NCBI RefSeq assembly: GCF_932294415.1
Contig: NC_065538.1
Location: 40,244,843-40,308,842 of the forward strand
Source of the DNA: Quercus robur
Taxonomy: Eukaryota; Streptophyta; Magnoliopsida; Fagales; Fagaceae
Length of the DNA: 64,000 bases
Direction of reading: 5' to 3'
Numbering within the stretch: position 1 is the first letter of the stretch; every line of letters begins with the position of its first letter. The position numbers and the translations under genes are program-made. The notes under the pieces were generated by a model that made no database searches, was not told the origin of the DNA, and was given only the letters and a program-made list of their open reading frames with translations. Shown here piece by piece: positions 57,622 to 64,000 of the stretch.

Positions 57622-59291
57622 GTGAGTTTATCTTCATTCTCATGAAGTTCTCTTTTTCCTCCATTTGATGTTAATAGTTTTAGAACTAATCTCATTTAAA
57701 TTTGATGATTTGTCTACACAAATCTGATGGACTATTCTGTGCATTGTTACAAATCTTGACTCAATATTGTTCAAAATCCTAAATTCCTTGATGTGTGGTC
57801 TGGCAAATTTTCATTTGAAAGTTAGATTACTTTGAAATTTTCATAGGATTTATCAAGATGTTCAAATTTATTATCTATGCCCCTTCCCATTTCGCATTTT
57901 TTTATTTTTCATTTTTTTGGGTGAATGATCTTAATCTATGTAGCAAATTGCATTGCATTGTTATTGACTACAACTATATTTTACATGGGCTGCCAGTGGA
58001 CTCTAATTATCACAATTGGGTATTATTTGAGTTTTCTTATAAACACTCACTTTCTTTTTATATCATTATGTGCATGTTTGTATTTTTTTGTTTTAATAAT
58101 AATTTTGGTTTGGTTATTAAGAAAGTGTAGGGATAAGTTTTTGGATTTTTATTTAGTATGTTTGGGATTCAAGCATCTTTATATAGTTGTTTGGGATAGA
58201 GTTTAACATAGATGGTGAAGGCTCAACGTGCTAGGATAATGCCTTTGAGAAGAGGTGATGGATTCCAAAAAAAGATGAGAAGCTGATAGTTTACAACTTT
58301 ACATTAAGTGACATGGCATTTGGAATTGGAGTTAGAATCCAAAACCTTATGGTAGGAAACATGTAAATGTTCAATTTCAATGACTAAAAACTCAAGTCAT
58401 AAGTTTTCATGGTTGTTTGTAGTTGTTTCTCTGAATGATTATTCGATTTAAAGTTTTCTTTTATTCTTTTCTTCTAGGTTTGGTAAGGTCTAGGAAGAGT
58501 TGTTCACTTTTCCAAAAAAGGTCTAGGAAGAGTTGTAGACTTTGTTGGATGAATTATGTGGAAACTTTTGGAAATAAGAGGAAACTATACTCAAGCTTTA
58601 TAAAGCTTTATTTATATGAAAACCATTTTATCAAATTTAGTTTGTTAAATTCTGATTAAGATGAATGGATGATTCAAAACAATTACACTTATTTTTTATT
58701 TGTTCCTTTTAAATGTTGTTACACACAATATATTTATATATTGATTGCTGCATCATTATTATGTGATAAAAGTCTTTCCATGTATCATTTGGCTGCCACA
58801 TCTATAAAACCCTAAAACTTAATACCACATGCAGAACATGTATAAACTTCAACATCAATGATGTGCCAATGGTGATTAAAGTTTGCAAGGTGTTCCATAA
58901 TTATTATGAAGTTAGCAAAAAACTTGGTAAAATTGTTGGTGTCTGTTTAGGTTTTGTGCAAATGTGATTTTTACTTAATACCACTTGCTGAAAACTCACT
59001 TCAAATTACTAATGTATAGGATTAAATTAAAGGAGAAGCATACTTGGGTCAAAACTATCCGATGGAATGCCCTTATGATAGCTATTCCAGTTGCTATTGG
59101 CTTGCAAGAATGAAAGGGAGGACTGCCTTTGTTATTGCAGTGGTTCATCTTGAATTGGCTTGAGTTTTCACTTTTTATTTTATTTTTCAAATATTATTAA
59201 AACTATTATAGTTCATGTAAAATTAAAAGTTTTAATGTATAAACTATACCTTCATAAGATTTTCTCGTGCATCGCACGGGTTAGCGACTAG

Positions 59292-60050
59292 TATATATGT
59301 AAATCCAAAGTCTCTGCTGGCACCATAATTTTCCATGTCACCTTTTTTTTTTTTTAATTCTTTTTAACTTTTCACCACAATTATTTTTGTTTAGTCCAAA
59401 CTTAACAAAAAGTGAAACTCTATCTCTCTAACAAGTCTAACTTAAACTCAAACCCAAACTCAAACGTTGATAACTTAAAAAGGAGTGAAACTCTATCTCT
59501 CTAACAAGTCCAACTTAAACTCAAACTCAAAGTATATAAATTTCTTATTTTGGTGTATTGCTATTCTTCATAGATAATTGATCAATTACCATTTCCTAGG
59601 ATAAACTCAATAAAATTTCTGTCTCCCCTGTCTATGTTGTGTTCCTTTTTTATGTTCCACTGTGATTTATTATAATTTCTCAAAAATAATTGATTTAATT
59701 TAACTTTTTTTTTAATATAAAGTTTAAAAGGAAAAAAAATCAGTCATCTCACATAATACAGTAGATGGAGCATAGATTCAAAACATTAGACAAGATTTTT
59801 ATTCGATAAAACCACATGGTTAAGAATATGTTGTAAATAAAAAGTCTATTTAGTGTCTCATTTAAAATATGTTGTAAATTATTAGATGCCCGTTTGGTTG
59901 TAAATTATTTTTGTTTAATCCAAAATTAAAAAGGAGTGAAACTCTATCTCTATAACAAGTCCAATCTTAAACTCAAACTCAAACGTTGATAATTTATCTC
60001 CAAATTTACAAGGTTAATCATGAATACTATAATAGTAGTGCAAACCCCAA

Positions 60051-60093
<43 letters not shown>

Positions 60094-60148
60094 GCCAAGT
60101 AGAGGTACGAGCTCTTCTTCTGTTATTTTCTTCTCCTCTACTTTATTA

Positions 60149-60188
<40 letters not shown>

Positions 60189-61076
60189 GGTTTTTCATGT
60201 ATTTTTTAAAAAGTAATTTTCGTACATGAACCACCAAATTATCTTTAGCCCCTTTTTTACAAGATAAAAAAAAACTTGCAATAATTAAAATTTGAGGTTG
60301 CTGCTACTGCATATGTCTTTACTTCATCTCATGATATGAAAGTATATTAAGTGGAGTTATGACTTTCATTATTTCAACGTGGGCTCCTGCTCAACATTTT
60401 TTAGTGTGGACCACATATTGATAAGATTTGTTTAAATTTTAGACCTGTTAAAATTTAAAACTTATTGCTTTATGGATTCGTGTACTTTTTTTTTTCATAT
60501 ATTTTTTCTTTTTCTTATATTTCTCTTTTGAATAGTCATATATTTTTTGAATTGTTTCAATAACTTATTCTTTAATTATATGTCTTTTTTGGCATTTTGG
60601 AAGTTTTAACATTTGAATTTGTGTAGTCACACACACACAAATATTATCTATAATTTGTAGGCTCTGAATCTCCTAATTCCTTTCAATAGTTATAGTCATG
60701 GATTATTCTTTTAAATGTAACCCTCTTATATTTTTCTATTGTTTAGTTATATATATTTTGTTTTGTTTCAATAATTTCTAAGCAGAAAACCATATGATTT
60801 TTTAATATTTTTTGGTCTTTCAAAAGTTTTAAATATTTGAATCTTTGAGTTATTTTTTTGTAGTATTTGAAACTGTCTGATAATTTTTTTTTTGTAACCC
60901 ATTGCACGTTCAAGTAATGATTGTTTTTTCAAATGGTAACATAAATTGATGTCATACAAGAGTTAATTATGCAATGATGTAGTTTTTTAGTTAATTTAAG
61001 ATTTTATAAAATTATTTTAATCTACCTTATAAATAGGTGGGCTACTATGCATAACACGTACGGGTTAGCGATCAGT
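59292..61076 (+). mobile_element. Degenerate Helitron-like unit directly abutting the previous one
   Basis: Starts 'tatatatgtaaatccaaagt' straight after the CTAG at 59291 and continues 'ctggcaccataattttccatgtcacc', matching the other 5' ends. The right end near 61076 reads 'gtacgggttagcgatcag', a mutated form of the terminus. Inside, a block of about 60 bp ('gtgaaactctatctct...aacaagtc') occurs three times (near 59413, 59484, 59936), and (AT)n-poly(T)-(AT)n lies at 60051-60185. Confidence 0.45.
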
Positions 61077-61823
61077 TTTTTATACAGTGAAATGAGGTAT
61101 ATTTGTGAGAGAGAAGTGAGAAAGTACGATATTTTTATGTGAAAAATCACAGTTGACCCTAACGAGAGTGCATCACAAGAGAAATGAGGGTGCCCTTATC
61201 ATAGTGCCTTTTTGTGTTTTGTTGGCGCTAATTTCCAGAGAGATATATAACTGAAACTAAAATAAGAAGTAGTAGTAAATGGTAATTAAAGGCTAAAGCC
61301 AACCTGTCCAGATAACGCGTGCATTTATTTTAGAATATTTATATATAAACTCTTTAACTCTTAATTAACAATAACTATCAACTATTATTAATTTATTATA
61401 TATATATATATATATATATATTTACTTTTACGTACCCTACACGAAGGCTCTTTATTTGTTTCGCAGTTTTTTTTACAATAATAACTAGTCTTATTACATG
61501 CGCTTCACACGATGAAGCTTTTTTTTAGCAAAAAAAAAACTGTGTTTTTATTTTATATATATATAATTTTTATTTTAACAATTTAATTTATAAATGGATA
61601 AAACAATTTAACAATTAACAAGAAACTTATCTTATTTTTTTAGGCAATATTTTAAGGGAGTTAGAATTTATTTTTGACAACTAAGAGAGTTAGAATTGCA
61701 TTTTTTACGGAATTATCTTTTAATTTTGTCTCTACTTAAATATAGAAGTGTAAAGATATTTTTAAATTAAAAAATAAAAAATCCAAATAGGAAAGTCCTT
61801 AAATAGTAACGTAGATAAGGTAA
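61077..61823. other. Upstream region of the DUF1218 gene
   Basis: AT-rich, with (AT)n tracts at about 61398-61421 and 61554-61565. No other feature is supported. Confidence 0.5.
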
Positions 61824-61829
61824 TATAAA
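61824..61829 (+). promoter_or_regulatory. TATA box candidate of the DUF1218 gene
   Basis: TATAAA about 100 bp upstream of the ATG at 61926, giving a leader of roughly 70 nt that contains a GT/GA-rich stretch. Confidence 0.45.
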
Positions 61830-61925
61830 ACTTTTACTAAGCTGATCTTACGCTACTGGTGAGTCGTGACCTTTGTGTATGTGTGTGTGAGATTGAGAGA
61901 GTTGAAGATATCTGGATTTTGAGGC

Positions 61926-62017
61926 ATGGCTTCCAAGCTGTTACTCCTCGTGGTGTTCGTGTTCGATTTGATAGCTTTTGCTCTTGCTGTTGCTGCTGAA
62001 CAGAGAAGGGCCAAAGT

Positions 62018-62051
<34 letters not shown>

Positions 62052-64000
62052 CTTGTCTTTCTTAAGAATTTACTATTTCTTGCTTTCTTATTTTTTATAT
62101 GTTATGTGGGTTTTGGTTAAAGGAGTTTTCTTGGTTTCAATTTGCAAATTAAGAACACCCTGTAATTAATAAATTGAATAAATATGCTATAAAGTAAAAT
62201 TCCCCAGTCGCTGAAGTAATTTTTTGGATGTATATATTAGTGATCGGTGGGAATCTCTTGCTTTGTCAATTTTCTGTGTCAACTATTTGTAAACTTTCTT
62301 CACTGGATGAATCTGAGCTTAAACCACGAATAAAACAAAATATGATTATATTAATATTAATATGCCAATACTGAATTAAATTCTGGAACAAACACATGTA
62401 AACAAGATACCAAGATATGAAGTTTAATATGAGAAACGTTAACATGGCACATGGGCTTCAGCTAATTATGAGCTGGTGATTGGTGAAAGGGATGGGGGTG
62501 TGGTCAGCATAGATCTTATTCTTAGCTTCATATAAGTAAATTAATAAATTAGAAACCTAGATTTCATTATGAGATTATGTAAACTCTGTCTTGCTTTTGT
62601 TTATTATTGATTTTGACATTTTGATATACGGGTATGGTTGAATTCAGAAATGGTCCCCAGATCTAACTGGGGGATTGATTCCTACAAGAAAATAATTGAC
62701 TGGGTTGGGTAAGATTTATGGAGTTCTGTTTTCTTGGGAATTTATGGCCTCTAATATATTACTCCCTCCGTCCCATTTTGTTTGTCCTGTTTGAAAAGTC
62801 AAACTTTTTAAGGGAACATCATTTATTGTCTTGTCTACCTTTTAAAAATGTGTAAGTTTCCTAAACTACCCTTAAATAAATTTATCAAAAAATTGAATTA
62901 GTAAATTAATAGGGGTATAATAGGAATATAAGTAAATTAATGACTTTTATTTTTAGAAACAGGACAATATTTTGGGACATCCCAAAATGGAATAGAGGAC
63001 AAACAAAGTGGAACGGAGGGAGTATTAAATTTGTTGAGTTAAAGCACCAATGGCAATGTATATTTTACCGATGTCTTTCCACTACTACCATATTTAATTG
63101 ATATTTGACAACTGAGTATATTGTCCTTCATCCACTTCCCTTCTTTCAAGTATAACTTGGTCAGAATTTCAAATTTTTGTCATGGAGAGAGAGACCTCAA
63201 TCCAAGCTTTTGACCACAAATGCAAAAGGATATGGAAGCGATTGAGTTTTGATATCTGTTCGTGGAAAATTTTCAGTTAAACTGAAGGGTTCATTGTGTT
63301 TTTAGTCTAGATGAGTCTTTAATGGATTGTCACATCAGTTAGTGTTGTTGGCACTTAAAGCACTCAAATAACAAGATTAGGAAGAGATAAATTAGCCAGT
63401 CTCTACCTTGACTAGTAACAAGATATTTACTTGCCGTTTGATATCAACATGTTTTGCAATACTTTGGATGATCATCTTTTGCAATACTTCTAATGATACC
63501 ATGAAAAGCTGAAACATACTAAATATGATATATGCATTAATTTGAGTGAAGAAAAGGGCAACTTGGATTGTTCTTTCTTCATCATAGCTTGTGCTTCTTT
63601 TCTTAAGTTTGGGAATGGATTTCCTGGATATCTGGCATACAGTTAATCTTCATTACTGCTGTATGTCATTGATTATATGTTTTTGTTCTTCCTGCCGTAT
63701 AGTCCTTCTTGAGAGGGGTGTAGCAGTGGTTCAACACAGAATTGAAATCAGTTTAGAATACCAAAATTATAGCTCAGAGGTTGTAAAATGGATTCATCTT
63801 AGTGCTGGTTGAAACAACTTAGAAACAAGTATAGATTTTCTTCACTCTTGTAGGACAAGGTCCTAACTCAACTATTGCTTTCTTCTGACAGGCCCATATA
63901 GCACAAGATGCAACTCAAAGCTATTGTGTTTATGATTCTGACATCGCAACCGGCTTCGGTGTGGGCTCATTCTTGCTCCTAATGGCTAGTCAAGTCCTGA
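61926..64000 (+). CDS. DUF1218 family membrane protein, N-terminal part (runs off the window)
   Basis: Exon 1 (61926-62015) encodes 30 residues and ends in phase 0 before GTGAGT. Exon 2 begins at 63892 after a TTCTGACAG acceptor and runs to the window edge with 36 complete codons. The first 24 residues form a transmembrane segment (signal anchor), followed by the conserved Glu-Gln-Arg-Arg. Exon 2 has the family-typical 'YCVYDSDIATGFGVGSF' block and the start of a second membrane segment ('FLLLMASQVL'). Family members are small four-helix membrane proteins; Arabidopsis relatives include the MODIFYING WALL LIGNIN and DESIGUAL/VCC proteins, linked to cell-wall or leaf-vein development. Which subgroup this belongs to is not clear. 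The gene is intact as far as visible; the intron is 1876 nt and holds a long poly(T) run and a MITE. Confidence 0.9.
62762..63022. mobile_element. Stowaway/Tc1-mariner-type MITE in the DUF1218 intron
   Basis: This 261-bp element has terminal inverted repeats CTCCCTCCGTCCCATTTTG and its complement (ending CGGAGGGAG). It is flanked by TA on both sides (62760-62761 and 63023-63024), the target-site duplication of Tc1/mariner-derived MITEs. Terminal ~25 bp pair with few mismatches. No coding capacity. Confidence 0.9.

Larger units (their letters stand above)
53842..59291 (+). mobile_element. Candidate non-autonomous Helitron of 5.45 kb
   Basis: The left end is TCTATATATATATAAAACTG with 'ccacaattttccacgtcagc' following. 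The right end is a stem-loop CTCGTGC-ATC-GCACGGG (59264-59280; 7 bp with one G-T pair), then TTAGCGACTAG with CTAG at 59288-59291. About 200 bp of the right end match the unit ending at 30376. No Rep/helicase is present. Exon-like pieces with splice sites lie inside, which would fit gene-fragment capture. The base before the left end is G rather than the usual A, so the left boundary could be off. Confidence 0.55.

Noticed and set aside
60020..60237. Overlapping open frames on both strands rich in Ile-Tyr and Phe
   Set aside because: They are translations of (AT)n and poly(T) runs, with no domain content.

Overview
The window is plant nuclear DNA from a eudicot, probably a woody species; oak or another member of the Fagales is a guess from remembered repeat families, not something the sequence proves. 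It is AT-rich, has spliceosomal introns, carries nested Ty1/copia and Ty3/gypsy elements, Helitrons, SINEs and MITEs, and holds only two recognisable host genes: an intact, intronless polyphenol oxidase (13189-14982, +) and the first 66 codons of a DUF1218 membrane protein gene (exons 61926-62015 and 63892-64000, +) that runs off the right edge.

Layout. 1-5103 is the 3' part of a copia-like element (A) with the remains of a second ORF, interrupted by a reverse-oriented solo LTR with a perfect 5-bp target duplication. 5104-9249 is a gypsy-like remnant (G) with a 1.6-kb LTR. 9250-15132 holds the PPO gene, with a minus-strand SINE upstream and a short LINE scrap at its 3' end. 15381-25610 is a candidate Helitron containing two SINE-like insertions and a structurally complete minus-strand gag-only LTR element (C, 20132-25299). 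25611-32100 contains a 375-bp foldback, Helitron ends and a possible MITE. 32131-33236 is a solo LTR (E).

33305-50847 is a Ty3/gypsy Tat-clade element (F). It has gag, protease, RT, two RNase H domains, an integrase with an internal deletion, and an antisense intron-containing gene downstream of pol. Its gag is split by a complete copia-like element (D, 34166-42357; duplication AAGAT), which has gag and an env-like/transposon-type second ORF but no pol. 50848-61076 is a mixture of LTR scraps and Helitron-like units, followed by the DUF1218 gene, whose only intron in view carries a Stowaway-type MITE.

There is no operon logic here: the two host genes are independent and the rest is a record of successive insertions. 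The order can be read from nesting: F before D, A before its solo LTR, and the 15381-25610 unit before C. The most interesting pattern is that six unrelated LTR types each carry their own repeated, CG-containing, mostly palindromic word just upstream of the TATA box. In elements A and D the same word recurs upstream of the internal second ORF.
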